From NCBI GenBank assembly GCA_029559475.1, contig JAKQBN010000021.1:10345-74344 (forward strand): a stretch of DNA of 64,000 nt. The letters are read 5' to 3'. This DNA comes from a bacterium (GTDB lineage Bacteria; UBA4055). This document shows, piece after piece, positions 47,501 through 56,266 of this stretch (within the stretch, counting starts at the first letter, position 1; every line of letters starts with the position of its first letter). The notes beneath the pieces were generated by a model. The model saw nothing but the letters and a program-made list of their open reading frames with translations, was not told where the DNA came from and made no database searches. Position numbers and translations under genes: made by a program.

Positions 47501-48985
47501 TTACTTTAACATCAGCATTCGTTTAGAATTAACGCATTTCCTGTCCACACTGAGCTTATAAAAATAAATCCCTGAATTCAACCCTTCACCGTTAAAATTT
47601 ACCGTATGATTTCCAGCCGTTTTCTTTTCGTTGACAAGGTTACGGACAAGCTCGCCCTTCGTGTTGAAAACCGACAGCGTGACCATCCCTTCGCATTTTA
47701 GTGAATAGCTGATCTCAGTTGACGGATTGAATGGGTTAGGGTAGTTTTGGTATAGCTCGGTTGAGGAAGGAATGGCGGAATCTTCTATACCTGTAGGTAT
47801 ATCAACTTTTTGTATAATTATATTGTTATCGTTTACACCGGCTGATATAAATCCATTTTCAATAGGTCTGATGACTCCGGTATTGATGAAGGTATGCGTC
47901 CAAATTTCCTGCAACTCTGTTCCCGTGTATATTATTTTTGTAATATCAGTACTGTTTACAATTTGGAAGACATATTCATTTTCTCCTACCCGATAGATCC
48001 ATTCAATTTTATTTTCATAGGGACCTGAAATACATTCAGTTTCGCCGTTTGTATCAAGCTTTATCAGAAAATTTTCATTTTCATCAGTAAAATTATTATT
48101 ATTTAAGTCCTTCCAGACACTGTATATGCAGCCTCCGTCCGACGTTGCTGAAATTCTTCTAATTTCATTCTCAGTATGGGTTGCTGGATGATAGTATCCA
48201 TAGTAATATTTCTGCCAGAGAATATTCTGATTCTCATCGAATTTTGTTATGTAATTGTATTCATCTTTGAGATACATTCCGCTAATCGAACCTGCAATTA
48301 ATACATCACCATTTGCTGACTCGTCAAAATCATTGATATAAAAGTAATAGATGAATCTCTCAATATTGTCTACAAAAAGTGTATCCGGAAAATCGATATC
48401 TTTTTTTTCTACGATAACCTGATTATTTGTATTTAGTAGCATGTCGTATCCGTAACTGCATTTAAAACAACTGTCGTAGTAATACAATTTCGATATTGTT
48501 TTATGGTAAAAAGAGTTTTTCATCTCCCTAAAGTAGTAATAAACAGACGGAAATGGATCATCATACTCTACCGTATCACATTCATTATTTTTAAAATACA
48601 TCTGCCATGCATCGCACAATTGACTGTCTGCATCACCTGAAACATGATTACCGATCAATGTTAGACTTGAATCTGCGTATCCGACTCCTATTGTACCGTC
48701 ATTAAATAACATTCCGAGATTTTCAGAAGTAAGCATATTTCCATTCTGATCCAATTTTATAAGTTTTGTATCAGGAACGGATATGAGTGAATCTGAGCCT
48801 GCAAGCCATACACTATGGTTCGGCCCATTCGTGTAACACGCAACCATTATATCTCCGGTAGGAGCGATATCCACTCCTACCGGTCCTTCATCGGCAGTTT
48901 CAAATGGTATAGCTCTTTCCCACATTATAGTTTGGGCATTAAGGATACTGATTAAAATGATCGCAAAAGAAAATACTCTCCTCAT
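47501..48985 (-). CDS. secreted beta-propeller-like protein with type IX sorting domain
   Basis: A 494-residue exported protein. A signal peptide is followed by repeated 'KLDQNGNML', 'KFDENQNILW' and 'KLDTNGETE' units, typical of PQQ/beta-propeller-like secreted proteins, and the sorting domain (YQNYPNPFNPSTEISYSL...SKRMLMLK). Its sorting domain is closest in wording to that of 43931-47485. The ATG at 48985 has GAGG upstream; the ATG at 48997 does not. It is first gene of the secreted-protein run. Confidence 0.82.
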   Translation of the reverse strand: MRRVFSFAIILISILNAQTIMWERAIPFETADEGPVGVDIAPTGDIMVACYTNGPNHSVWLAGSDSLISVPDTKLIKLDQNGNMLTSENLGMLFNDGTIGVGYADSSLTLIGNHVSGDADSQLCDAWQMYFKNNECDTVEYDDPFPSVYYYFREMKNSFYHKTISKLYYYDSCFKCSYGYDMLLNTNNQVIVEKKDIDFPDTLFVDNIERFIYYFYINDFDESANGDVLIAGSISGMYLKDEYNYITKFDENQNILWQKYYYGYYHPATHTENEIRRISATSDGGCIYSVWKDLNNNNFTDENENFLIKLDTNGETECISGPYENKIEWIYRVGENEYVFQIVNSTDITKIIYTGTELQEIWTHTFINTGVIRPIENGFISAGVNDNNIIIQKVDIPTGIEDSAIPSSTELYQNYPNPFNPSTEISYSLKCEGMVTLSVFNTKGELVRNLVNEKKTAGNHTVNFNGEGLNSGIYFYKLSVDRKCVNSKRMLMLK

Positions 48986-49092
48986 ATCGCACCTCATACT
49001 GGTTATTCTTAATCAAAACTATAAATAATATACCAAAATTTGCTGTTAAAGCAACAGAATTTAAAATAATATTTATTATGATTTGTAAGATA

Positions 49093-49881
49093 TTATAGCT
49101 TTATAAGATACTCTTCATACTCGGAATAAATTTCAAATCCGACAGCTTTGTATGCTCTGACAGCAGGAGCGTTTGATGCTTTGACATTTAGACCGAGAAC
49201 ATCAACGGTTTTGAGCAGGTCTTTGCACAGGGTTGAAGTGAGGATCTTGCATATAGATCTGCCTCTGTGCGTGATCGCAGTTGAAATACTGCCTACAGCT
49301 GCGACTTTGTATTGAGGCGAATAGACATGAATTCCCGCGATCCCGACTAGCACACTTTTATCAAAACAGCCGTAGAACTTTCCTGTTTCAAGCATTCTAG
49401 GATCAAACCAGTTATCGGGGTAGTTTATTTCATAAAATGTCGTGATCTCAGACAGATCAGTTTTTGTTACGATCCTGACCTGAAATCCCGGATTATTTAT
49501 TTCATTTGGAGCTTTTTTAAGAACCATTCTGTAATGGAGTCCGTATTCTTTACAGATCTTATCCTTGCCTATCACATCGATCAGGCCCGGTGAAAAGTGA
49601 GCATTGAACTCCTTAGGCAGCAGAGGTTTTATGCCTTCGATAAGCGCTATTGTTTCATCCCTGTCCGTATCTGTGAAGCTGATTATAGTCGGCGGGTTCA
49701 TGCCTATGTAATTCAGTATGAGCGCGGATATTGAACCGTCAGCTATCTTTGCATACCATATCGTGTGCGGAAAATAAAAATCGTCAAGATCACCTATAGA
49801 ATACACATGAAGGGCGGGATTTCTGTTCAGGTATGAAAAAATCTCAGCCTTGTCATGTAGCGTGATTATTTTTGAAGCCAT
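49093..49881 (-). CDS. GNAT-family acetyltransferase
   Basis: A 262-residue N-acetyltransferase. The C-terminal half holds the acetyl-CoA fold: 'AAVGSISTAITHRGRSICKILTSTLC' (the pyrophosphate-binding segment is a variant, H-R-G-R-S-I) and 'LGLNVKASNAPAVRAYKAVGFEIYSEYEEY', the usual ending. The N-terminal half is a GNAT-like domain as in two-domain family members. It starts two bases after the MFS gene. Substrate is unknown. Confidence 0.82.
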   Translation of the reverse strand: MASKIITLHDKAEIFSYLNRNPALHVYSIGDLDDFYFPHTIWYAKIADGSISALILNYIGMNPPTIISFTDTDRDETIALIEGIKPLLPKEFNAHFSPGLIDVIGKDKICKEYGLHYRMVLKKAPNEINNPGFQVRIVTKTDLSEITTFYEINYPDNWFDPRMLETGKFYGCFDKSVLVGIAGIHVYSPQYKVAAVGSISTAITHRGRSICKILTSTLCKDLLKTVDVLGLNVKASNAPAVRAYKAVGFEIYSEYEEYLIKL

Positions 49882-49883
49882 TT

Positions 49884-51053
49884 CTAATCGCTCCTTGCCC
49901 TGTACTTAAGCGTGAAGATGATCATGAGAACCGCGGCTGTTAAGGCCATTGCCCCGCCGAAATAGAATGGCGCGTTTGAATTTACATTGTCGTATAAATA
50001 GCCTGCGATAACGCTGGCCGGAAGAAGTGTGATGCCTATAATAGCGTGATATATGCCGAATCCTGTTCCTTTCATATCCTTTGATACTATATCGGATAAA
50101 AGCGATTTCTGGCTTCCATCTGCAAAAGCACTGTATAGTCCGTAAAGGACGAAAAGAGCTATGAAAATACTAGCGTTGTTAAACCTGCCGAAAAGAAAAT
50201 ATACAGCGGAATAGATCAGATATCCGGTAATGATCATCACTGTGCGGCCTTTTTTATCGGACAGCTTTCCGATAGGTATGGCAAAAATCACTGATACGGT
50301 ATTGAAGATCATGTAAATAAAAGGCACATAAGCTTTTTCGATCCCTGTATCTGCTGTTTTTACGAGAAGCAGCGCATCGGTTGAGTTACCGAGCGAGAAT
50401 ACAAAAATTATAGCAAGGTAGAACCAGAATTTTGCCGGAAGTTCTCTGACAGAAACTTTTCTTCTCTCATCAGAGCCGTTGTGAGCTTCTCTGATCATGA
50501 ATATGATTATCAGCACTCCGATCACGGCCGGGATCGCCGACAGCACGAATACCGTAGCATAATTACCGGGTAGAAAATACAGAACGGCGAAAGCTCCCAG
50601 AGGTCCTAATATCGCGCCCGAGTTATCCATAGCCTTATGGAATCCGAAATTCCTGCCGGTCTTTTCCTTTCCTACAGAACCGCTGATAAGGCTGTCCCTT
50701 GGCGCTGTCCTCACTCCTTTTCCGATCCGTTCGATAAATCTCAGCCAGAGAATGTGTACCGGCCTTCCGGCGAGGGCGTAAACGGGAGTAATAATAGCCG
50801 TAAGCCCGTAGCCGAATATCATGAACGGTTTATTTTTGCCTATCTTATCGCTCCACAGCCCCGATAAAGCCTTTAAAAGAGATGCTGTGCTTTCGGCAAT
50901 CCCCTCTATAAGCGCGATCTTTGTCTTTGTAGCGCCGATCGACATCAAGAACATCGGCATCACGCTGTAAACCATCTTGGTGGATGTATCAGTAAAAAAA
51001 CTGGTAAGACCTGTGTAGAACACGTTCTTTTCCAGCCCGAAATATTTTTTCAT
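49884..51053 (-). CDS. MFS transporter
   Basis: A 389-residue, 12-helix major facilitator. The loop 2-3 motif is 'LSGLWSDKIGKNKPFMIFGY' and the loop 8-9 region is 'GKLSDKKGRTVMIITGY', matching the family's DxxGR-type repeats. The sequence 'RFIERIGKGVRTAPRDSLI' is shared with a subgroup of uncharacterised drug/sugar efflux proteins. Substrate unknown. It lies between a peptidase and a GNAT gene with tight spacing, possibly one unit. Confidence 0.9.
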   Translation of the reverse strand: MKKYFGLEKNVFYTGLTSFFTDTSTKMVYSVMPMFLMSIGATKTKIALIEGIAESTASLLKALSGLWSDKIGKNKPFMIFGYGLTAIITPVYALAGRPVHILWLRFIERIGKGVRTAPRDSLISGSVGKEKTGRNFGFHKAMDNSGAILGPLGAFAVLYFLPGNYATVFVLSAIPAVIGVLIIIFMIREAHNGSDERRKVSVRELPAKFWFYLAIIFVFSLGNSTDALLLVKTADTGIEKAYVPFIYMIFNTVSVIFAIPIGKLSDKKGRTVMIITGYLIYSAVYFLFGRFNNASIFIALFVLYGLYSAFADGSQKSLLSDIVSKDMKGTGFGIYHAIIGITLLPASVIAGYLYDNVNSNAPFYFGGAMALTAAVLMIIFTLKYRARSD

Positions 51054-51063
51054 AAAATTTTCT

Positions 51064-52101
51064 CTATTTTGAAAGTATGTATCTTATCGTTAGTTCTGTC
51101 GTAGCATCCAGTGAATCCCTGTGAACTCTCTCGTATGAATGCGAAGCATCTACTCCCGGTCCGAAAAGCGCATGTTTTGCGTCTATACCTGTTCTTAAAG
51201 CTGCCGCGGCATCACTTCCGTACATCGGATATATATCTACTTTATAAGGTATTTTGTTCTTTTCTGCAATACCGACGATCTTTTTTCTCAGTTCATAATC
51301 GAAAGGTCCAGATGAATCCTTTGCGCATATAGATACTGTAAATTCATCAGAAGTCTGTCCGTATCCCAAAGCTCCCATATCGACAGCTACTATCTCGAAG
51401 CAGTTCTGAGGAAGTTTCGAAACTGTCCCGTTTCCGACTTCTTCAGCTACCGAAATATAGAACCATGTTTCGTATTCCGGTACTTCTTTAGACCTGTTAA
51501 AATAATCTATAGCGCTTAATAAAGCCGCCACACCCGCCTTGTCGTCAAGATGCCTTGATTTAATAAAACCGGATTTGGTAACTTCCACTCTCGGATCGAA
51601 ATAGCAGTAATCTCCCACGCTTATTCCGAGCTTTTTTACATCATCGGCTGACTTAACCTTTTCATCAAGCCTGATGCTGATATTGTCGAAATTCCTTTCC
51701 TCCTTAGAAAGTGTCGCGTTCACATGCGCTGAAGGATTGTTGTGAACAACGGTACCCCTGTACCTTTTTCCTGCGGCAGTCTCGATAGTAACATATTCGC
51801 CTTCGATGCTGTAGGGATATACTCCTCCGACAGGCACTATGAACACTCTACCGTCGCCTCCTGTTTTCTTGACCATTGCGCCTAAAGTGTCGACGTGAGC
51901 TGTCATAAGCCTTACTTTACTATTATCCTTTCCTTTCAGTTTGACAATAAGACCGCCTTTATTTGTCTTTTCAGCTTTGACCTTGAATTCTTTGAGCTTC
52001 TTTTCCATAAGAGCGACTATCTTTCCGCAGTTTCCCGAAATCCCCTCTGTGTTCAAAAGTTCCGGAAGAACTTTCCATGCATAATCTTTTGCTTTCTTCA
52101 T
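51064..52101 (-). CDS. M42-family aminopeptidase
   Basis: A 345-residue zinc or cobalt peptidase of the glutamyl-aminopeptidase/cellulase type. Metal ligands appear in 'MTAHVDTLGAM' (His), 'SRHLDDKAGVAA' (Asp), 'AEEVGNG' (Glu-Glu) and a C-terminal His in 'GVDASHSYERVHRDSL'. The apical domain lies between. It would release amino acids from peptides, which suits an amino-acid fermenter. GGAG lies upstream of the ATG. Confidence 0.9.
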   Translation of the reverse strand: MKKAKDYAWKVLPELLNTEGISGNCGKIVALMEKKLKEFKVKAEKTNKGGLIVKLKGKDNSKVRLMTAHVDTLGAMVKKTGGDGRVFIVPVGGVYPYSIEGEYVTIETAAGKRYRGTVVHNNPSAHVNATLSKEERNFDNISIRLDEKVKSADDVKKLGISVGDYCYFDPRVEVTKSGFIKSRHLDDKAGVAALLSAIDYFNRSKEVPEYETWFYISVAEEVGNGTVSKLPQNCFEIVAVDMGALGYGQTSDEFTVSICAKDSSGPFDYELRKKIVGIAEKNKIPYKVDIYPMYGSDAAAALRTGIDAKHALFGPGVDASHSYERVHRDSLDATTELTIRYILSK

Positions 52102-52126
52102 TGATATATCTCCGTATTAATAAATT

Positions 52127-53482
52127 TTATCCGATTACTTTAACGCATAAAGCAGCAAGAAATCCTATTAAAGTCGAAAGTCCGGCTATCGTGCTTCCGC
52201 CGTGCTCATATGCCTCGGGAAGCATTGTGTTGGCTATCATCGTAAGCATAGCACCGGCAGCCATTCCTTCTATCCCCGAGATAAAGTAACGGAGATATCC
52301 TTCGGGGTTGCATGGAAAAACGACTGCGCTGATAAGTGCGCCGACCCCTGTCATTATGCATAATGACATCCACATCCAGAATATTTTCTTAAATCCCGAT
52401 CCCTGCCTCTGCATCGTAACTGCGCTCGACATTGCCTCGGGAAGATTGGCTAGAAAAACACCAGCGATAAAAGCCAAACTCATCGCTTTATTCTCTGAAG
52501 CGGCGGCAACAGTAAGCATTCCTATAACCAATGATTCCGGGATGCCGTCCAATGCTATTCCAAGCCATATTGCAAGAGCAGCGCCCCCGTGCTCTTTGAC
52601 TTCGTCTTCAAGATCTTTTTTTGTAACAGGCAGTGAAAGTCTGTTAAGATTTTTCTGCGCTTTTATCTGCCATTTTAGCGATTCCGCTTTAAATGATTCG
52701 TCCTTTTCAGACATATCCTGCAACCTTTCGGTGATTATCTCCGCGCTTGCGTCCTGAAGAGCGAGAGAATATTTGAGCATATTCTGATAATCGCTTTTTT
52801 CCAGAACGTAAACCTGAACGCTGCTGCTGGTGGCTCTTACGTCCGCAGTTCTTGTGCAGTCGGATATGAGAGCTATTTCGCCAAAAGTATCTCCCGCACC
52901 CATTTTCGCGACTACTGTAGGTCCGTTTCCGGTGTCTCTGATCACGTCGACATTCCCTTCGATGATGAAAAAAAGTTCCTGCCCGTCGTTCCCCTGAGTG
53001 ATTATAAGATCGCCCTTCTTATACGACCTCGTTTTTATTACCTGCATTAATTGCGATATTTCTTCCGGAGGCATAAGATGAAGGAATTTGATGGTGCTCA
53101 GACTTTTTATCATCTTTTTTGCGCTTTTATTCTTTTTTAACTGGATATGCCTCTTAAAGAGCGAAGCTTTACGCAAAAAGGCTCCTTTGCTGTTCAGTAT
53201 CCTGTTGAGCATTTCAAAGATCAGTCCGCCCATTATTGCTCCGCCCATAGTCGAAATGATAATAAGATTATCGTGTCCTTCATGCGATAAATGGAGTGAA
53301 TGGGCGAACAGCTCTATGGTTAGAGCGAATAATAAAGCTCCTCCTCCGAAAGCCATCAGGGAAGAAGTTACTTTCTGCGTAGGTTTAGCCCATAACCCTA
53401 TAACTGCACCGACTGGAAGTGAGACCGCGCTTACCAGACCCCAGATTCCCGCCATCATGGCTATGTATGCCGCTGTACTCAT
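52127..53482 (-). CDS. ZIP-type permease with inserted cyclic-nucleotide-binding domain
   Basis: A 451-residue protein with helices near 8-30, 40-62 and 75-96, a cytoplasmic cNMP domain at about 128-250, a charged linker to about 300, and five C-terminal helices to the end. The cNMP domain's phosphate cassette is FGEIALISDCTRTADVRA. In the ZIP part, TM4 reads 'ALDGIPESLVIG' and TM5 'FLANLPEAMSS', so the usual HNxPEG and HxxPEG histidines are replaced. Metal transport is therefore doubtful. The insertion sits in the TM3-TM4 loop where ZIP proteins normally carry a variable His-rich loop. GGAG precedes the ATG. Confidence 0.8.
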   Translation of the reverse strand: MSTAAYIAMMAGIWGLVSAVSLPVGAVIGLWAKPTQKVTSSLMAFGGGALLFALTIELFAHSLHLSHEGHDNLIIISTMGGAIMGGLIFEMLNRILNSKGAFLRKASLFKRHIQLKKNKSAKKMIKSLSTIKFLHLMPPEEISQLMQVIKTRSYKKGDLIITQGNDGQELFFIIEGNVDVIRDTGNGPTVVAKMGAGDTFGEIALISDCTRTADVRATSSSVQVYVLEKSDYQNMLKYSLALQDASAEIITERLQDMSEKDESFKAESLKWQIKAQKNLNRLSLPVTKKDLEDEVKEHGGAALAIWLGIALDGIPESLVIGMLTVAAASENKAMSLAFIAGVFLANLPEAMSSAVTMQRQGSGFKKIFWMWMSLCIMTGVGALISAVVFPCNPEGYLRYFISGIEGMAAGAMLTMIANTMLPEAYEHGGSTIAGLSTLIGFLAALCVKVIG

Positions 53483-53493
53483 GATATCTCCTT

Positions 53494-53838
53494 TTAATGT
53501 CCCAGCCTTACTACTTCAACTGTCTCACCCTGTTTCAGCGCAGGACAGCCTTTAGCTATTGTAATAGCTTCCGCGTCGCTTTTTGCATGAATAATATAAA
53601 AACCCGACAGCTGATTATCCGTTCCCGTAAAAGGATCTTGTGTCATCTTTATACTTTTTCCGTCTTTCGCCAAAAGTACAGATGTCTCATAACAACCCGC
53701 CCCGTCCGCAAGGATCTTTTTCTCCTGCAGCTCTTTTGAGAACTGCAGATGCTGCGCTATCATCTTTTTCTTATCATCTGGAGTCATGGCAAGAAACTCA
53801 GCCTGATCCCCCCGCATTATGAACAGATATCTCTGCAT
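53494..53838 (-). CDS. YCII-family protein
   Basis: A 114-residue dimeric alpha/beta barrel of the YCII/YciI-related family ('MTPDDKKKMIAQHLQFSKEL', 'DPFTGTDNQLSGFYIIHAKS', 'DAEAITIAKGCPALKQGETVEV'). This subgroup is common in Bacteroidota and often annotated as a PhnB or sigma-factor-associated protein; no function is known. ATG 53838 is used since GGAGG lies 5 bases before it and the upstream GTG at 53844 overlaps that site. Confidence 0.8.
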   Translation of the reverse strand: MQRYLFIMRGDQAEFLAMTPDDKKKMIAQHLQFSKELQEKKILADGAGCYETSVLLAKDGKSIKMTQDPFTGTDNQLSGFYIIHAKSDAEAITIAKGCPALKQGETVEVVRLGH

Positions 53839-53938
53839 AGTCACCTCCGGAATTCAATAAATATATTTAACGTAATTTTGAGTTAAAATCAACTTAATAT
53901 TAATCGGAAAAAAGTTATATCTGCAATATTACTCGTAT

Positions 53939-55030
53939 TTAATTTTTAATATATTTCTTTATTATCTCGATATTACTTTGAAGTTTCTCGACGGCTGCAG
54001 AAGGATTGGTTTCGCTTTCATAGAATCCGTATATGTCTCTTTTGCAGTTCACGCAGTAATTTTTTCCGATTTTATTTTTTGCTCCACACTGACAAACCCA
54101 GATATCGATCTCTTTTGAGGAAAGCATTTTCTTTTTTTTGGTCAATTCGCCCGTCACAAAATTTTTCGACTCAATACTTTCTATAAGAGCCTGATACCTT
54201 TTGATATCGGAATATTCGAAATATTTTTTATCAATGACCGTCAGCTGAAGCGCTTTTCTCCTGATCCTGTCATCTTGCGAGTTCAGATATAATAAAATTC
54301 TTTTCTGATCAAAAATATGCAGTTCGTCCATAAGCCGGATGATAGTATTATCGTATTTTTCATCAGCCTGTTCCATCAAAAACCTGTACAGCAGGTCGAT
54401 CTGTTTATCTTCCTGGATCGAGTTGAAATAGTGAAGCAGGAGGTAGAATATCCTTATCCTTTTATCTCCTTCCGCCGCATAAAATTCCTTCTCAGACTGT
54501 TTTAACACCTCTAAACCTATTTCAAACATGCTGTTCTCCGTTATGAATTTCCAGATGTCTTCATTAAGTTTAAGTTCGTTATTCTTTATCTGACGGGATA
54601 TTTCCTCCCTTCTTCTAAGCTCATCCATTCTTTCGGTGCTGATAACCTCATTTATATTCTCGTCGGATTTGTCGAGAACGTTCCTTTTGTCCTCGGTCAA
54701 TACCGCAGTTCCTGAAGCCGTGATCATGAACATCTTCCTACCCTTGCCAGATATTTCAAGAGTGTCTATTTTCATACCGAGAATACAGTTCCCGCCGGCC
54801 TCGAACGCTTTTGTTTTTAATTTTTCTACTGCCTCTTCGTAAATGAGAGAGACCTCTTTTTGGAAAGTCCGTGAATGAACCCCGATAACGTCATTCAAAG
54901 ATGCAGCCATTTCTCCAAAATACTCCGTATCCGCCACAAAATGCGCAGATACAGGCTTTATGTATCTGATGATCTTCAAACCTTCGTGTGAAGAGGTGGT
55001 AATCACCAGAATGTTTTCTTTTCCGGACAT
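53939..55030 (-). CDS. YbjQ-domain protein with helical middle and zinc ribbon
   Basis: A 363-residue cytoplasmic protein. Residues 1-110 match the YbjQ/UPF0145 heavy-metal-binding fold ('VITTSSHEGLKIIRYIKPVS', 'AFEAGGNCILGMKID', 'ASGTAVLT'). The middle (about 120-315) is helical and charged, with no recognised family. The tail 'WVCQCGAKNKIGKNYCVNC' is a CxCG...CxxC zinc ribbon. YbjQ proteins normally stand alone at about 105 residues, so this is a notable fusion. It has a good ribosome site (GGAGG) and promoter (55073-55101) and is divergent from pyrB. Function unknown. Confidence 0.75.
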   Translation of the reverse strand: MSGKENILVITTSSHEGLKIIRYIKPVSAHFVADTEYFGEMAASLNDVIGVHSRTFQKEVSLIYEEAVEKLKTKAFEAGGNCILGMKIDTLEISGKGRKMFMITASGTAVLTEDKRNVLDKSDENINEVISTERMDELRRREEISRQIKNNELKLNEDIWKFITENSMFEIGLEVLKQSEKEFYAAEGDKRIRIFYLLLHYFNSIQEDKQIDLLYRFLMEQADEKYDNTIIRLMDELHIFDQKRILLYLNSQDDRIRRKALQLTVIDKKYFEYSDIKRYQALIESIESKNFVTGELTKKKKMLSSKEIDIWVCQCGAKNKIGKNYCVNCKRDIYGFYESETNPSAAVEKLQSNIEIIKKYIKN

Positions 55031-55072
55031 TTTTCCTCCTTCTGCAGAACGGGCAGTATGTTTTATAATTTT

Positions 55073-55101
55073 AAAATAGCGAATTTTCGGCTGAAAATCA
55101 A
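55073..55101 (-). promoter_or_regulatory. promoter of the YbjQ-domain gene
   Basis: Minus-strand TTGATT (55101-55096), 17-base spacer, TATTTT (55078-55073), about 43 bases before the ATG at 55030. Confidence 0.5.
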
Positions 55102-55139
55102 ATCAAATAAAAAATATTTTAATTCACCTCATTTATCTG

Positions 55140-55168
55140 TTGCGATCTACTCGGAATTTTCTTATATT
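55140..55168 (+). promoter_or_regulatory. promoter of pyrBI
   Basis: TTGCGA (55140-55145), exactly 17 bases, TATATT (55163-55168). A start of transcription near 55175 would give a leader of about 158 bases before pyrB. Confidence 0.6.
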
Positions 55169-55184
55169 TTGACTCCGGTATGTA

Positions 55185-55298
55185 ATGATAAAAACAACTG
55201 CCGGAAAAGGAATGCACTACATCGAACGAATCAAAAGATTCTCCAAAAATAAAGATAGCTTAGAAAAGAAGACACAGGTCTTCTTTTTTTTTGCATAA
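55185..55298 (+). CDS. putative pyrBI leader peptide
   Basis: A 37-codon reading frame begins 10-15 bases after the presumed transcription start, runs through the terminator hairpin and stops at TAA 55296-55298, 34 bases before pyrB. An internal ATG at 55212 has GGA six bases upstream and would give 28 residues; I regard it as the more likely start. The peptide is basic and ends in Phe-Phe-Phe-Phe-Ala from the T-run. The layout resembles the pyrBI leader of enteric bacteria, but the region before the hairpin is A-rich, not U-rich, so UTP sensing by pausing is not evident. Confidence 0.4.
   Translation: MIKTTAGKGMHYIERIKRFSKNKDSLEKKTQVFFFFA
55264..55292 (+). terminator. pyrBI attenuator-type terminator
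   Basis: AAAAGAAGAC, loop ACAG, GTCTTC, then nine T (55284-55292). Both flanking genes are divergent, so this terminator can only act on a transcript from the pyrB promoter. A 5-bp hairpin, GAATC-AAAA-GATTC (55228-55241), lies 23 bases upstream and could be a pause or competing structure. Confidence 0.65.
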
Positions 55299-55332
55299 AA
55301 ATTTAAAAACATAATAAATCTTTGGAGGGCCA

Positions 55333-56247
55333 ATGCCCAAATTTAAAGGAAAATCGATCGTGTCTTTAAAAGACATGGAAAAGAAAGAGATCCTTCATCT
55401 GATGAAAAAAGCTGAAGAGATCAAAAGCGGAAAGCTTACTCAGGTACTGAAAGGTAAAGTAATCGCATCACTGTTCTTTGAGCCGTCAACCCGTACGAGG
55501 TTGTCTTTCGAATCCGCAGTACTCGGACAGGGCGGAAGCGTGTTCGGATTCGCAGATCCTGGAGCATCATCTGCAAAAAAAGGTGAAACTCTCTCTGACA
55601 CCATAAAAAATGTGATGGGATACTGCGACGCTATTGTGATGAGACATTTTATAGAGGGAGCGGCGAGAAGGGCATCAGAGATATCTTCTGTTCCTGTAGT
55701 GAACGGCGGAGACGGAGCGAACCAGCATCCGACCCAGACTTTCTTGGATCTTTTTACAATGCTTGAGAAAAAAGGAAGCCTTGACGGAAAGGTTATAGGT
55801 ATGATGGGCGACCTTAAATACGGAAGAACGATCCACTCTCTCGCAATGGCCTTAACCCACTTCGATGTTAAACTGCATTTCATCTCGCCGAAAGAACTGA
55901 ACATCCCTGATCATTATTACGATTATCTGAAGGCAAAAAAGATCGAATATGTTCATTCAAGTCTGGAATCGTGCGGTAAAGAGCTCGATTTCTTATACTG
56001 CACCAGAATACAGAAAGAAAGGTTCTATGACCCTATGGAATACGAAAAAGTCGCAGGTACCTACAAAATAGATAAGAACTCTCTTGAATATCTGAAGCAT
56101 GATACCTACATTATGCATCCGCTGCCTAGAGTTGACGAAATAGCCGTTGATGTGGATGACGATCCGAGAGCCGTTTATTTTGAGCAGGCGCACAACGGTG
56201 TTCCTGTAAGAGCTGCCCTTCTCGGTCTTGTAACAGGTACAATATAA
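55333..56247 (+). CDS. pyrB: aspartate carbamoyltransferase, catalytic chain
   Basis: Transfers the carbamoyl group from carbamoyl phosphate to aspartate, the second step of pyrimidine synthesis. The 304-residue product has the phosphate-binding STRTR (52-56) in 'FEPSTRTRLSFE', the HPTQ loop near 131-134 ('NQHPTQTFLDLF') and 'DLKYGRTIHSLA'. GGAGGG precedes the ATG. It is followed by pyrI at 20 bases, so the holoenzyme is the E. coli type with regulatory chains. Confidence 0.96.
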   Translation: MPKFKGKSIVSLKDMEKKEILHLMKKAEEIKSGKLTQVLKGKVIASLFFEPSTRTRLSFESAVLGQGGSVFGFADPGASSAKKGETLSDTIKNVMGYCDAIVMRHFIEGAARRASEISSVPVVNGGDGANQHPTQTFLDLFTMLEKKGSLDGKVIGMMGDLKYGRTIHSLAMALTHFDVKLHFISPKELNIPDHYYDYLKAKKIEYVHSSLESCGKELDFLYCTRIQKERFYDPMEYEKVAGTYKIDKNSLEYLKHDTYIMHPLPRVDEIAVDVDDDPRAVYFEQAHNGVPVRAALLGLVTGTI

Positions 56248-56266
56248 ATCATAAATGGAGATAAAA

